Shown: positions 8,209 to 24,864, counted from the first letter of the stretch. The stretch is 64,000 nt of DNA from Oharaeibacter diazotrophicus (GCF_004362745.1 NZ_SNXY01000006.1:186001-250000), one strand, 5' to 3'. Notes: a model not told the origin generated them from the letters alone. Program-made: numbers and translations.

Positions 8209-9123
8209 TCATTTCAGGGGCCCCCGGGGGTCGCCGGTGTGGCCGATGAAGTCGTTGTAGAGCGAGGACACCCGCGCCATCCGCCGCTCGACCTCGGGGC
8301 CGAGTTCGGCGAAGACGGCGTTGACGAGGAGCCCGATCAGGCTCGCCATCGCCGAGGTGGCGTCCCAGAACTGGTTGAGGTCGGTCTGCACCGCGAGGAC
8401 CTCGTCGACGACGCCGCGGGCCCAGTCGCAGTAGGGATCGGTGACCAGCGTCACCGGCACGCCGGCCTCGCGGGCGGCGAGCGCGAGCCGCCGGGTCAGT
8501 CGCGAATAGCGCCGGCCGTCGATCAGCACGAGGCAGGCCTCGCCGGGTGCGTTCAGCAGCACCTCGCCGAAATGGCCGCCCTCGAGGTCGGCGAGCTGCA
8601 CGCCGGGCCGGAGGTACTGCAGGCCGTGGGCGAGGTATTGCGCGTGGCCGCGCTCGGTCTGGAAACCGGCCACGAACACCTTGGGGCTGGTCGCGAGCCG
8701 GCGCGCCACCCGGGCGAATTCGGCGGTCCGGGCGAGTTCGTGGTTGGCGACCACGGCGGCGATCTCGCGCTCGAGCGCCCGGGCGCGGACATCGTCGCCC
8801 TCGCGGCTGCGGGCGGCGAAGTCGCGCAGCCGGTCGCCGATCAGCCAGGCGCGGTCGCCGAGGTCGTCCTGGAGCGCGCCCTTGAGGTCCTTGAAGTGGC
8901 GGAAGCCGACGGCGCGGCAGTAGCGCCCGATCGAGGCCTCGGAGACGCCGATGCGCAGGGCCACGGAAGCCGCGGTCTCGAAGGGCAGGCTGGCGAGGTT
9001 GGCGAGGAAGTAGCTGGCGATCGCCGCCTCGGTGCGGGTGGCGCCGGCGAGGCTGGATTCGAGCCGGCGACGCAGGTCCGCGCCCGCCGCCGTCGCCTCC
9101 CTGCCGTCGCCGCCGTCCGTCAT
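8209..9123 (-). CDS. RpiR/MurR-type transcriptional regulator
   Basis: 304 residues from the ATG at 9123. An N-terminal helix-turn-helix of the RpiR family spans about 25-85 (ASVALRIGVSEASIGRYCRA at 52-71 is the recognition unit). A sugar-isomerase (SIS) ligand domain occupies about 130-270 (VFVAGFQTERGHAQYLAHG). RpiR proteins usually sense phosphosugars; a subgroup encoded beside peptide importers and M81 or racemase genes has no proven ligand. It is divergent from the racemase gene and lies just before the binding-protein gene, so it likely controls both directions through the palindrome at 9175-9186. The frame extends upstream past this start, but only as antisense to the racemase. Confidence 0.9.
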   Translation of the reverse strand: MTDGGDGREATAAGADLRRRLESSLAGATRTEAAIASYFLANLASLPFETAASVALRIGVSEASIGRYCRAVGFRHFKDLKGALQDDLGDRAWLIGDRLRDFAARSREGDDVRARALEREIAAVVANHELARTAEFARVARRLATSPKVFVAGFQTERGHAQYLAHGLQYLRPGVQLADLEGGHFGEVLLNAPGEACLVLIDGRRYSRLTRRLALAAREAGVPVTLVTDPYCDWARGVVDEVLAVQTDLNQFWDATSAMASLIGLLVNAVFAELGPEVERRMARVSSLYNDFIGHTGDPRGPLK

Positions 9124-9150
9124 CGCGAGCCCCCCTGCCGAGCCGATGGC

Positions 9151-9206
9151 GTATAGAAAACTTTCAAACCGGACTTCTTGCAAGAAAAATTGTTGCCGCC
9201 TAAGCT
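9151..9206 (+). promoter_or_regulatory. divergent regulatory region: palindrome over a sigma-70-like promoter
   Basis: Reading the plus strand, TTGCAA (9178-9183), 17 bases, then TAAGCT (9201-9206) make a good promoter for the racemase gene starting at 9322. The -35 box lies inside the perfect 12-base palindrome TTCTTGCAAGAA (9175-9186). A second element, GAAAACTTTC (9156-9165), has the GAAA-N2-TTTC form seen in several RpiR-type operators. TATAC at 9151-9155, read on the minus strand, could serve the regulator gene. The layout fits autoregulation plus control of the racemase, but the assignment of sites is inference. Confidence 0.6.
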
Positions 9207-9321
9207 CGGATCGTCGATCGGACAACGGCGGCCCTGCCGGGCTGCCGGAACGGGCCGGCGATCCCGGCGGCGCCCAAGCGGCGACCCGTGCGGTGGACAT
9301 CGAGGGGAGGAGACGACGCCC

Positions 9322-10440
9322 ATGACCCGACCCGCCCTGCGGATCGACGGCGCCGAGCTGCGCGTGGTGCGGCTGCCGCTGGTGACGCCCTTCACGATCT
9401 CCACCGGCACCATGCACGAGAAGCTGTTCCCGCTGCTGACACTGCGCGCCGACGGCCTCGAGGGTTACGCCGAGGGCGTGATGGACCCGCTGCCGGACTA
9501 TCTCGAGGAGACCCTGCCGGCCGCGCTCGCCATGCTCGGCGAGGTGCTGCTGCCGGGCATCGTCGGCCGCGCCTTCGAGAGCCCGGAGGCGCTGGAGGCG
9601 ACGCTGGCGTCCTGGCGCGGCCACCGGATGACGCTGGCGATGGTCGAGATGGCCTTCCGCGACCTCCACGCCAAGGCGCTCGACCTGCCGCTGAAGACGC
9701 TGCTCGGCGGTTCGGGCGAGGCGGTCGACGTCGGGGTCTCGCTCGGCATCGGGCCGATCGAGGGCACGATCGAGCGGGTCCGCGCCCACGTCGAGCAGGG
9801 TTACAAGCGGATCAAGCTGAAGATCATGCCGGGCCACGACGTCGCCCTGGTCGAGGCGGTCAGGGCGGTCTTCCCCGACGTCCGGCTCTCGGTCGACGCC
9901 AACAGCTGCTACCGCCTCGCCGACGCCGCGATGCTGAAGCGGCTCGACCGCTTCGGCCTCGATTACATCGAGCAGCCGCTCGCCTACGACGACATCCACG
10001 ACCACGCGCTGCTGCAGGCGCGGATCGACACGCCGATCTGCCTCGACGAGAGCATCCGCACCGTCGGACACGCCCGCCGGGCGCTGCAGGCCGACGCCAC
10101 CCGCGTCGTCAACGTCAAAGTCGGCCGGGTCGGCGGCCACGGCGAGGCGCGGCGGATCCACGATCTCTGTGCCGCCTTCGACGTGCCGGTCTGGTGCGGC
10201 GGCATGCTGGAATCCGGCGTCGGCCGCGCCCACAACCTGCATCTCTCGACGCTGCCGAACTTCGCCAAGCCCGGCGACACCTCCTCGGCGAGCCGCTACT
10301 TCCACCGCGACATCGTCTTGGAGAAACTCGAGGCCGTGGACGGCCGCATGGCGGTGCCGCAAGGCCCGGGCATCGGCGTGACGCTCGACCGCACCTTCCT
10401 CGACACGGTCACCGTCTCGGCCGAGGACGTCCTGCCGTGA
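9322..10440 (+). CDS. enolase-superfamily N-acyl/N-succinyl amino acid racemase (MenC-like)
   Basis: 372 residues; GAGGGGAGGAG precedes the ATG. All catalytic residues of the muconate-lactonising/MenC branch are visible: KxK with K165 and K167, metal ligands D192, E217 and D242, and the opposite base K266. The block GMLESGVGRAHNLHLSTLPN at about 294-313 is typical of the o-succinylbenzoate synthase / N-acylamino acid racemase family. The organism type uses ubiquinone and no men genes are near, so racemisation of N-acyl (likely N-succinyl) amino acids is more likely than menaquinone synthesis. The next gene, overlapping it, encodes a GNAT acyltransferase of the kind that N-succinylates D-amino acids in known racemase operons. 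Confidence 0.85.
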   Translation: MTRPALRIDGAELRVVRLPLVTPFTISTGTMHEKLFPLLTLRADGLEGYAEGVMDPLPDYLEETLPAALAMLGEVLLPGIVGRAFESPEALEATLASWRGHRMTLAMVEMAFRDLHAKALDLPLKTLLGGSGEAVDVGVSLGIGPIEGTIERVRAHVEQGYKRIKLKIMPGHDVALVEAVRAVFPDVRLSVDANSCYRLADAAMLKRLDRFGLDYIEQPLAYDDIHDHALLQARIDTPICLDESIRTVGHARRALQADATRVVNVKVGRVGGHGEARRIHDLCAAFDVPVWCGGMLESGVGRAHNLHLSTLPNFAKPGDTSSASRYFHRDIVLEKLEAVDGRMAVPQGPGIGVTLDRTFLDTVTVSAEDVLP

Positions 10441-11153
10441 GCCTCGTCATCCGCGATCTCGACGGCATGGCCGAGTTCCGCGCCGCGGAGGCGCTGCAAC
10501 GGGCGGTCTGGGGCGAGGACGACGCCGCCGACCCCGCCGACCTGATGATGGTGATCCAGCACGAGGGCGGACTCGTCGCCGGTGCCTTCGAGGACGGCCG
10601 CATGCTCGGCTACGTCTTCGGATTCCCGACCGCGACGGTGGGGCTGCAACACTCGCACCGGCTCGCCGTGCTCGCGGAGGCGCGCGGGCGCGGGCTCGGC
10701 GCGCGGCTGAAGTGGTACCAGGCCGACTGGTGCTTCGCCCGCGGCGTCACCCACGTGCGCTGGACGTTCGACCCGCTCCGCCTCGCCAACGCCGCGCTCA
10801 ACGTCGAACGGCTCGGCGCCGAGGTCGCGACCTACCTGCCGGACTATTACGGCGCCATGGCCGGCATCAACGCCGGCACGCCGTCGGACCGGCTGCTGGC
10901 CGACTGGCGGCTGGGCGGCCCCGGCGTCGCCCGCGCCCGCACCGGCCTGCCGCCGCTCGACGAGACGGCGCGGGCGGCTGCTCTCCGGATCCGCATCCCC
11001 GCCGACTTCGGCACGCTGCTCGTCGCCGACCCCGCCCGTGCCGCGGTGGAACGGGCCACGGTCGGCGCCGCCCTGCGGGCCGCGATCGCCGACGGGCTGG
11101 TGATCCGCGGCTTCGACGCGGCGCGGCGGGAGTATCTTCTGGTCGCGGGGTGA
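10437..11153 (+). CDS. GNAT-family acyltransferase (candidate D-amino acid N-succinyltransferase)
   Basis: 238 residues from a GTG that overlaps the racemase stop (GTGA), so translation is coupled. The acyl-CoA loop RGRGLG at 84-89 follows HRLAVL, as in the GNAT fold. The central block VRWTFDPLRLANAALNVERL matches the COG3375 group of predicted acetyltransferases. In Geobacillus, a member next to an N-succinylamino acid racemase succinylates D-amino acids; together with a desuccinylase it turns D- into L-amino acids. No desuccinylase gene is in this window. The acyl donor and substrate here are inferred from context. Confidence 0.82.
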   Translation: MSLVIRDLDGMAEFRAAEALQRAVWGEDDAADPADLMMVIQHEGGLVAGAFEDGRMLGYVFGFPTATVGLQHSHRLAVLAEARGRGLGARLKWYQADWCFARGVTHVRWTFDPLRLANAALNVERLGAEVATYLPDYYGAMAGINAGTPSDRLLADWRLGGPGVARARTGLPPLDETARAAALRIRIPADFGTLLVADPARAAVERATVGAALRAAIADGLVIRGFDAARREYLLVAG

Positions 11154-11233
11154 GGGCGGCGCGCTGCTGACGGCGGCCGACGCGGGCGCGGGCTTTCCTC
11201 CCGGCGTCGTCGACCCCGTCCCGGAGAACCGCC

Positions 11234-12025
11234 GTGCCCCTCTGGCCGCCCGTCCCGCGCACCGAGCCCGGCCGTACCGGCCGCGGCCTCGTCTTCTCCG
11301 ACGACTTCGACGCGCCGGGTCTGAACCGGGCGCGCTGGAGCGACCTCTACCTGCCGCACTGGACCGGGGACGGCCTCGGCCGCGCCCGATTCGGGATCGC
11401 CGGCGGCGCGCTGACGCTCGAGGTGCCCGACGACCTGCCGCCCTGGTGCCCCGAGCACGACGGCGACATCCGCGTCTCCGCGCTGCAGACCGGTCATCGC
11501 GCCGGCCCGGTCGGCTCCCCGGACGGCCAGCACCGCTTCCGGCCGGAGCTTCGGGTCCGCCGCCGGCTGCCCGAACTCGGGCTCTACCTGCCGCTCCGGC
11601 ACCGAATCGAGATGCGCGCCCGCGCGGTACTCGACGCCGGCGCGCTCGCCTCGCTCTACCTGATCGGCTTCGAGGAGCACCCGGACGATTCGGGCGAGAT
11701 CACGCTGATGGAGGTGTTCGGCCGCAAGGCGGGGCCGGACGGCACGGTGGTCCGGCGCGGGATCAAGGCGATCGGCGACCCGCGGATGGCCACCGAGATC
11801 CTCGACGACCGCCTGCCGCTGCGAATCGAGGACTGGCACGTCTACGCCGCCGACTGGACGGCGGCGGGCGTGGCCTTCGAGATCGACGGCCGCCCGGTCG
11901 GCCGGGTCGCCGGCGCGCCGGACTATCCGATGCAGCTGATGCTGACGCTCTACCGGCTCGCGCCCGCGGAAACCGCGGCGCCGCCGGCGCGCTTCGAGGT
12001 CGACTACGTCAGGGGATACGCGTGA
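11234..12025 (+). CDS. GH16-like (laminarinase-fold) protein with altered catalytic motif
   Basis: 263 residues with no signal peptide. It opens with the typical FSDDFDAPGLNRARW. Near the end, WHVYAADWTAAGVAFEIDGR (about 201-220) is the second hallmark of GH16 jelly-roll proteins. The catalytic strand normally reads E-x-D-x-x-E; here it is E155-I-T-L-M-E160, keeping both Glu residues but replacing the central Asp with Thr. That Asp tunes the acid/base pair, so activity may be weak or different. It lies 80 bases after the acyltransferase on the same strand and may or may not belong to that unit. Its lack of an export signal argues against polysaccharide breakdown outside the cell. Confidence 0.75.
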   Translation: MPLWPPVPRTEPGRTGRGLVFSDDFDAPGLNRARWSDLYLPHWTGDGLGRARFGIAGGALTLEVPDDLPPWCPEHDGDIRVSALQTGHRAGPVGSPDGQHRFRPELRVRRRLPELGLYLPLRHRIEMRARAVLDAGALASLYLIGFEEHPDDSGEITLMEVFGRKAGPDGTVVRRGIKAIGDPRMATEILDDRLPLRIEDWHVYAADWTAAGVAFEIDGRPVGRVAGAPDYPMQLMLTLYRLAPAETAAPPARFEVDYVRGYA

Positions 12026-12065
12026 CCGTGGAGGGGGATGCGGGCGCCGCCGCCGCATCTTCCTC

Positions 12066-12094
12066 TTGCCTCCGGGACCGAGGCGCGCTAAACG
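12066..12094 (+). promoter_or_regulatory. possible sigma-70 promoter for tRNA-Trp
   Basis: TTGCCT, 17 bases, TAAACG. This would start RNA near 12101, about 45 bases before the tRNA. The boxes are moderate matches only. Confidence 0.35.
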
Positions 12095-12146
12095 GTCGCT
12101 CGCTCCCGACCGGCGCGCCTCGGCGCGACGCGGGTGCGCGACCTGG

Positions 12147-12222
<76 letters not shown>

Positions 12223-12324
12223 TTTCCGTCACTTGCGGAGATGGCGCGAAGGTCATAGATAACGGTTCCCTGATCGCGGCGCGCGGGATCCACATCCCGC
12301 GCGCCCGACTGTCATGAGCAGGCC

Positions 12325-12525
12325 ATGGCCACGAAGACCAACCCTCTCCAGTTCCTCCAGCAGGTCCGCACCGAGACCGCCAAGGTGAGCTGGCCGTCGC
12401 GCCGCGAGACCGCGATCACGACGACCATGGTGTTCATCATGGCCTTCGTCGCCGCGGTGTTCTTCCTGGTGGTGGACCAGCTGCTGCACTACGGCGTCGG
12501 GCTCCTGCTCGGCATCGGCGGCTGA
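12325..12525 (+). CDS. secE: preprotein translocase subunit SecE
   Basis: 66 residues, the short single-helix form of SecE found in alphaproteobacteria. The conserved amphipathic stretch [12 protein letters not shown] (19-30) lies before one membrane helix (about 33-55). SecE clamps the two halves of SecY in the translocon; secY is encoded at 39.3 kb. Upstream is tRNA-Trp, downstream nusG after 26 bases, the standard gene order. Confidence 0.95.
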   Translation: MATKTNPLQFLQQVRTETAKVSWPSRRETAITTTMVFIMAFVAAVFFLVVDQLLHYGVGLLLGIGG

Positions 12526-12551
12526 CGGTCGGACAAGGGGAGAGTCGCGTC

Positions 12552-13082
12552 ATGGCCAAGCGCTGGTACATCGTCCACGCCTATTCCAATTTCGAGAAGA
12601 AGGTGGCGGACTCCATCAAGGAGCAGGCGCACCAGCGCGGGCTCGACCACCTGTTCGAGCAGATCCTGGTGCCGACCGAGAGCGTCACCGAGGTCCGCCG
12701 CGGCCGCAAGGTCAGCGCCGAGCGCAAGTTCTTCCCCGGTTACGTCCTCGTTCGCATGGACATGACCGACGAGGCCTACCACCTCATCAAGAACACGCCG
12801 AAGGTCACCGGCTTCCTCGGCTCCGACAACAAGCCGATCCCGATCCCCGACCGCGAGGCCGAGCGGATCATGCATCAGGTCGAGGAAGGCGTCGAGCGGC
12901 CCAAGCCCTCCGTCTCCTTCGAGATCGGCGAGCAGGTGCGCGTCTCCGACGGCCCGTTCGCCTCGTTCAACGGCCTCGTCGAGGAAGTCGACGAGGAGCG
13001 CTCGCGCCTCAAGGTCGCGGTGTCGATCTTCGGTCGCGCCACCCCCGTCGAGCTCGAATACGGCCAGGTCGAGAAGGTCTGA
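12552..13082 (+). CDS. nusG: transcription antitermination factor NusG
   Basis: 176 residues. The N-terminal NGN domain begins [17 protein letters not shown] and binds the RNA polymerase clamp. The C-terminal KOW domain (about 122-176, starting near [17 protein letters not shown]) contacts Rho or ribosomal protein S10. It links transcription to translation and supports Rho-dependent termination. It follows secE closely; a strong hairpin lies just after its stop. Confidence 0.97.
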   Translation: MAKRWYIVHAYSNFEKKVADSIKEQAHQRGLDHLFEQILVPTESVTEVRRGRKVSAERKFFPGYVLVRMDMTDEAYHLIKNTPKVTGFLGSDNKPIPIPDREAERIMHQVEEGVERPKPSVSFEIGEQVRVSDGPFASFNGLVEEVDEERSRLKVAVSIFGRATPVELEYGQVEKV

Positions 13083-13090
13083 GCCGGTTT

Positions 13091-13113
13091 CGCGGACCGG
13101 TTCCCGGTCCGCG
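13091..13113. terminator. perfect 10-bp hairpin after nusG
   Basis: CGCGGACCGG-TTC-CCGGTCCGCG, starting eight bases after the nusG stop. No T-run follows, so it may be a pause or RNA-processing site rather than a full terminator. The remaining 128 bases to rplK (with a repeated GTCGCCGCGG and CCCGTGGGAGACGGG) are the likely leader on which L1 could act, by analogy with enteric bacteria. Confidence 0.5.
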
Positions 13114-13241
13114 TCGCCGCGGCGTCGCCGCGGCTCCACCCCGTGGGAGACGGGTCCTGCTGATCGCCGGCAGGAGCGCCCGCCGAACCACGAAACCCAC
13201 CCGCGGCCGGCCCGTCCGGACGCGTCACCGGGAGAGATGAG

Positions 13242-13670
13242 ATGGCGAAGAAGATCACCGGCTACCTGAAGCTTCAGGTCAAGGCCGGCTCGGCGACCCC
13301 GTCGCCGCCGATCGGTCCCGCGCTCGGTCAGCGCGGCCTCAACATCATGGAATTCTGCAAGGCGTTCAACGCCCAGACGCAGTCCATGGAGAAGGGGATG
13401 CCGATCCCCGTGCTGTTCACGATCTACGCGGACCGCTCGTTCACCTTCAAGCTGCGCACGCCGCCGACCTCCTACTTCCTGAAGCAGGCGGCCGGCATCT
13501 CGTCGGGCTCGAAGACCCCGGGCAAGGGCTCCGCCGGCACCGTCACCCGCGCCCAGCTCCGCGAGATCGCGGAGAAGAAGATGGCCGACCTCAACACGGT
13601 CGACGTCGACAGCGCCGTGCTCATGGTCGAGGGCTCCGCCCGCGCCATGGGCCTCCAGATCGCGGAGTGA
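13242..13670 (+). CDS. rplK: 50S ribosomal protein L11
   Basis: 142 residues, the family's usual length. The N-terminal [20 protein letters not shown] is the L11 signature with the proline helix that contacts thiostrepton-type antibiotics. The C-terminal domain binds the 23S GTPase-centre RNA. A GGGAGAGATGAG site precedes the ATG. rplA follows after eight bases, the conserved L11 operon. Confidence 0.98.
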   Translation: MAKKITGYLKLQVKAGSATPSPPIGPALGQRGLNIMEFCKAFNAQTQSMEKGMPIPVLFTIYADRSFTFKLRTPPTSYFLKQAAGISSGSKTPGKGSAGTVTRAQLREIAEKKMADLNTVDVDSAVLMVEGSARAMGLQIAE

Positions 13671-13678
13671 GGTGAATC

Positions 13679-14386
13679 ATGCCGAAGATCGCCAAGCGCG
13701 TCGCCGCGTCCCGTGAGGGCATCGACCGCAACAAGCTCTACGCCGTGACCGACGCCGTCGGCATGGTCAAGGAGCGCGCCAAGGCCAAGTTCGACGAGAC
13801 CGTCGAAGTCGCCATCAACCTCGGCGTCGACCCCCGTCACGCCGACCAGATGGTCCGCGGCGTCGTCAACCTGCCGAACGGCACCGGCCGCACCGTGCGC
13901 GTCGCCGTGTTCGCCCGCGGCGTCAAGGCCGACGAGGCCAAGGCCGCCGGCGCGGACATCGTCGGCGCCGAGGACCTGGTCGAGCAGATCCAGGGCGGCA
14001 CGATCGACTTCGACCGCTGCATCGCGACCCCGGACCTGATGCCGCTCGTCGGCCGCCTCGGCAAGGTGCTCGGCCCGCGCGGCCTGATGCCGAACCCGAA
14101 GGTCGGCACCGTGACCGTCGACGTCGCCGGCGCCGTCAAGGCGTCCAAGGGCGGCGCCGTCGAGTTCCGCGTCGAGAAGGCGGGCATCGTCCACGCCGGC
14201 GTCGGCAAGGTCTCGTTCACGTCCGACGCGCTGATCGAGAACATCCGCGCCATCCTGGACGCCGTCCAGCGGGCCAAGCCGTCGGGCGCCAAGGGCACCT
14301 ACCTGCAGCGCGTGTCCATCTCCTCGACGATGGGCCCGGGCGTGAAGGTGGACCCCGCGACCATCGCCGCCCAGGCGAACGGCTGA
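13679..14386 (+). CDS. rplA: 50S ribosomal protein L1
   Basis: 235 residues. The L1 signature [12 protein letters not shown] lies near 137-148. L1 forms the mobile stalk that guides deacylated tRNA off the ribosome and in many bacteria represses translation of its own rplKA message. It is coupled to rplK; a long structured spacer then separates it from rplJ. Confidence 0.98.
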   Translation: MPKIAKRVAASREGIDRNKLYAVTDAVGMVKERAKAKFDETVEVAINLGVDPRHADQMVRGVVNLPNGTGRTVRVAVFARGVKADEAKAAGADIVGAEDLVEQIQGGTIDFDRCIATPDLMPLVGRLGKVLGPRGLMPNPKVGTVTVDVAGAVKASKGGAVEFRVEKAGIVHAGVGKVSFTSDALIENIRAILDAVQRAKPSGAKGTYLQRVSISSTMGPGVKVDPATIAAQANG

Positions 14387-14845
14387 CGCGAGCCATTCGC
14401 GGACGTCGCCCGTCGCGGCGTCCGCGGGCCGTCCCCCGGGACGGCCGAACGAGATCCCGCCCGCAAGGGCGGGAGGTCCGGCCGGCGGAGGCGCCTTTCG
14501 AGGCGTCCCCCGCGGGCCGAAACCTGTCCGAGATTGCAGGTGTCGAACCTTTCGGTCCGACCTAAGCCGCTCTCGGGTCGACCATCACCGCTTTTACGGG
14601 CGGCGGTCGGCCGGGGCCTGCATGAGACGGGAGTGGGACCCGAACTTTGGAAGACCGTGCCGCGGGCGACCGCGGACCGGACGTGACAGGATCGGTTCGA
14701 ACTCTTCCCTCCAGCCTCCGTCGGAGCGATCCGGGACCGGGCTGGCGGACAGGCCATGCGAACGCCGGCCGGCCCCTCGGGGCGGGACGGCATCAGCAAC
14801 CCCGGCGGCGGAGCATCCGGTTCCGTCGCTGAATGGAGACAGGCC
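14387..14845 (+). promoter_or_regulatory. structured rplJ (L10) leader region
   Basis: 459 bases without a credible gene. Two perfect hairpins stand at its start: GGCCGTCCC-CC-GGGACGGCC (14427-14446) and TCCCGCCC-GCAA-GGGCGGGA (14455-14474). A less regular part follows up to the ribosome site GGAGACAG before the GTG of rplJ. In other bacteria L10-L7/L12 binds such a leader and represses rplJL translation. No clear sigma-70 promoter was found in it. Confidence 0.55.
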
Positions 14846-15364
14846 GTGGATAGAGCGGAAAAGCGGGAACTGGTCGGCACGCTCAACACCGCGTTCAAGG
14901 ACGCCGGTGTGATCGTCGTCGCCCACTACCAGGGCCTTACCGTCGCCGAACTGCAGGCGTTCCGCGCCCGCGTTCGCGAGGCCGGCGGCAAGGTCAAGGT
15001 CGCGAAGAACCGTCTCGCCAAGCTTGCTCTTCAAGGCACGGATGCTGCGCACATCGCGGACCTCTTCAAGGGTCCGACCGTGGTCGCCTACTCGGCGGAT
15101 CCGGTCGCAGCCTCCAAGGTCGCCGTGGAATACGCCCGGACGAACGACAAGCTCGTCATCCTGGGTGGTGCCCTCGGCAAGACCAATATGGACCCCGACG
15201 GTGTGAAGGCGCTCGCCTCGCTGCCGTCGCTCGACGAACTGCGCGCGAAGCTGGTGGGCATGATCCAGACCCCCGCCACTCGCATCGCTGGCGTCGTGCA
15301 GGCGCCGGCGGCTCAGCTCGCCCGCGTTTTCGGGGCCTATGCCAAGAAGGACGAAGCGGCGTGA
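14846..15364 (+). CDS. rplJ: 50S ribosomal protein L10
   Basis: 172 residues from the GTG at 14846, with GGAGACAG before it. An in-frame ATG at 14756 would add about 30 atypical residues. The N-terminal [16 protein letters not shown] binds 23S RNA; the C-terminal helix carries L7/L12 dimers to form the stalk that recruits translation factors. rplL follows after 57 bases. Probably autoregulated through the leader. Confidence 0.97.
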   Translation: MDRAEKRELVGTLNTAFKDAGVIVVAHYQGLTVAELQAFRARVREAGGKVKVAKNRLAKLALQGTDAAHIADLFKGPTVVAYSADPVAASKVAVEYARTNDKLVILGGALGKTNMDPDGVKALASLPSLDELRAKLVGMIQTPATRIAGVVQAPAAQLARVFGAYAKKDEAA

Positions 15365-15421
15365 GGCCGTTCGACCAGAAGTCAAAAATCCGGTTCGAAC
15401 CGATTGTGAAGGAAGTAGAAA

Positions 15422-15802
15422 ATGGCTGATCTGTCCAAGCTCGTCGACGAGCTGTCCGCCCTCACCGTCCTCGAGGCGGCCGAGCTGTCGAAGATGCTCG
15501 AGGAGAAGTGGGGCGTGTCCGCCGCGGCTCCGGTCGCCGTGGCCGCCGCCGGCGGTGGCGCCGCCGCCCCGGCCGTCGTCGAGGAAGAGAAGACCGAGTT
15601 CGACGTCATCCTCGTCGACGCCGGCGACAAGAAGATCAACGTGATCAAGGAAGTGCGCGCGATCACCGGCCTCGGCCTCAAGGAGGCCAAGGACCTGGTC
15701 GAGGGCGCTCCCAAGCCGGTCAAGGAGGCCGTCTCCAAGGACGACGCCGCCAAGTTCAAGAAGCAGCTCGAAGAGGCCGGCGCGAAGGTCGACGTCAAGT
15801 AA
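15422..15802 (+). CDS. rplL: 50S ribosomal protein L7/L12
   Basis: 126 residues. An N-terminal dimerisation part, the Ala/Gly-rich hinge ([15 protein letters not shown]) at about 38-52 and the C-terminal domain with [20 protein letters not shown] at about 77-96, which contacts EF-G and EF-Tu. It is present in several copies per ribosome, so the hairpin after it may let more rplJL than rpoBC RNA be made. Confidence 0.98.
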   Translation: MADLSKLVDELSALTVLEAAELSKMLEEKWGVSAAAPVAVAAAGGGAAAPAVVEEEKTEFDVILVDAGDKKINVIKEVRAITGLGLKEAKDLVEGAPKPVKEAVSKDDAAKFKKQLEEAGAKVDVK

Positions 15803-15824
15803 TCGACCCCACGCGTTTCGCGGC

Positions 15825-15860
15825 GGGCGGCCTGGAAGCGGGCCGCCCCCGCATGCATTT
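15825..15860 (+). terminator. attenuator-like hairpin between rplL and rpoB
   Basis: GGGCGGCC (15825-15832) pairs with GGCCGCCC (15841-15848) across an eight-base loop, and ATTTT follows eight bases later. A partial terminator at this spot is known in Escherichia coli, where it lowers rpoBC expression relative to rplJL. The T-run here is short, so read-through is expected. Confidence 0.55.
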
Positions 15861-16013
15861 TGGAACGGGCCATCATTCGGCCCGAATCGGAGCGGATCCG
15901 GAGCGGTCCGTTCTCCGAGTGTTCGGGGATCGGGGCTGTCCCGAGCGCTTCCGCGGCCCAGAGGCGGGGCGGGAAGGGTTCCGGACAGCCGATCCGGGGA
16001 AACGAGGAAAGCG

Positions 16014-20153
<4,140 letters not shown>

Positions 20154-20194
20154 TCCGCCGCGCCGTGAGTTCGTGAGAGACGGACGAGCATTCT

Positions 20195-20246
20195 GGCCGC
20201 CCGGACCCCATGTGAGGGGATCGGGCGGCCGGCTTCGTCCGAAGCC
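20195..20246 (+). other. two hairpins in the rpoB-rpoC spacer
   Basis: GGCCGCCCGGACCCC (20195-20209) pairs with GGGGATCGGGCGGCC (20216-20230), one side slightly bulged. GGCTTCG-TC-CGAAGCC (20231-20246) follows at once. No T-run is present, so they look like RNA-processing or stability elements rather than terminators, within the 171-base gap between these two subunit genes. Confidence 0.55.
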
Positions 20247-20324
20247 GCAGACAGATTCATGCGGCGGTCCTGGTCATCTGCGGCAGAGACCCGCGACCGG
20301 CCCGCATTCGAGGAGAGAGAGCCG

Positions 20325-24522
<4,198 letters not shown>

Positions 24523-24533
<11 letters not shown>

Positions 24534-24582
24534 CCCTCGGCGCGGCCGAGTGGACCTCGGCTCGGCCGAGTGACCCTCGGCC
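24523..24582 (+). repeat. three tandem 20-bp repeats spanning the rpoC stop codon
   Basis: Units at 24523-24542, 24543-24562 and 24563-24582 share CGGCCGAGTG-ACCCTCGG with few changes. The first unit includes the final rpoC codons and the TGA; the third repeats the same Glu-TGA sequence out of use, and the second has TGG in place of TGA. It looks like slippage duplication of the gene's end. Confidence 0.85.
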
Positions 24583-24864
24583 GGGGATCGACGATCAGGG
24601 GAGGGGCTCCGGCGACGGGGCCCCTTCGCGCATTCCGGGGCTCCTCCGAGTCGCCCGGCGAACGGTGGCGGCTACCGAGTCGAGTCGCGGCGAGACGGGA
24701 ATCGGGCGATTCCCGACCGGCGCGGGCGCCGGAGTCGGGTCCGCAGGCCGATCCGGACGGTACGCGGGCGCGATCGGCGGCCTTCGATGGGCCGGGAATG
24801 CCGATTTCGCGCGGCATGGCCGCCCTGCGGCCCCCGGAAAGCGCCGAAATCCGGGGATCCGTGC
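24583..24864. other. rpoC-rpsL spacer, no gene recognised
   Basis: GC-rich sequence with open frames in several phases but no credible start, ribosome site or protein similarity. One perfect hairpin, CGGGAATCG-GG-CGATTCCCG (24696-24715), may help end the rpoC transcript, although no T-run follows. Confidence 0.45.

Noticed and set aside
9322-10440. Menaquinone-pathway o-succinylbenzoate synthase
   Set aside because: No other men genes are near and this organism type relies on ubiquinone; the coupled GNAT gene favours a racemase.
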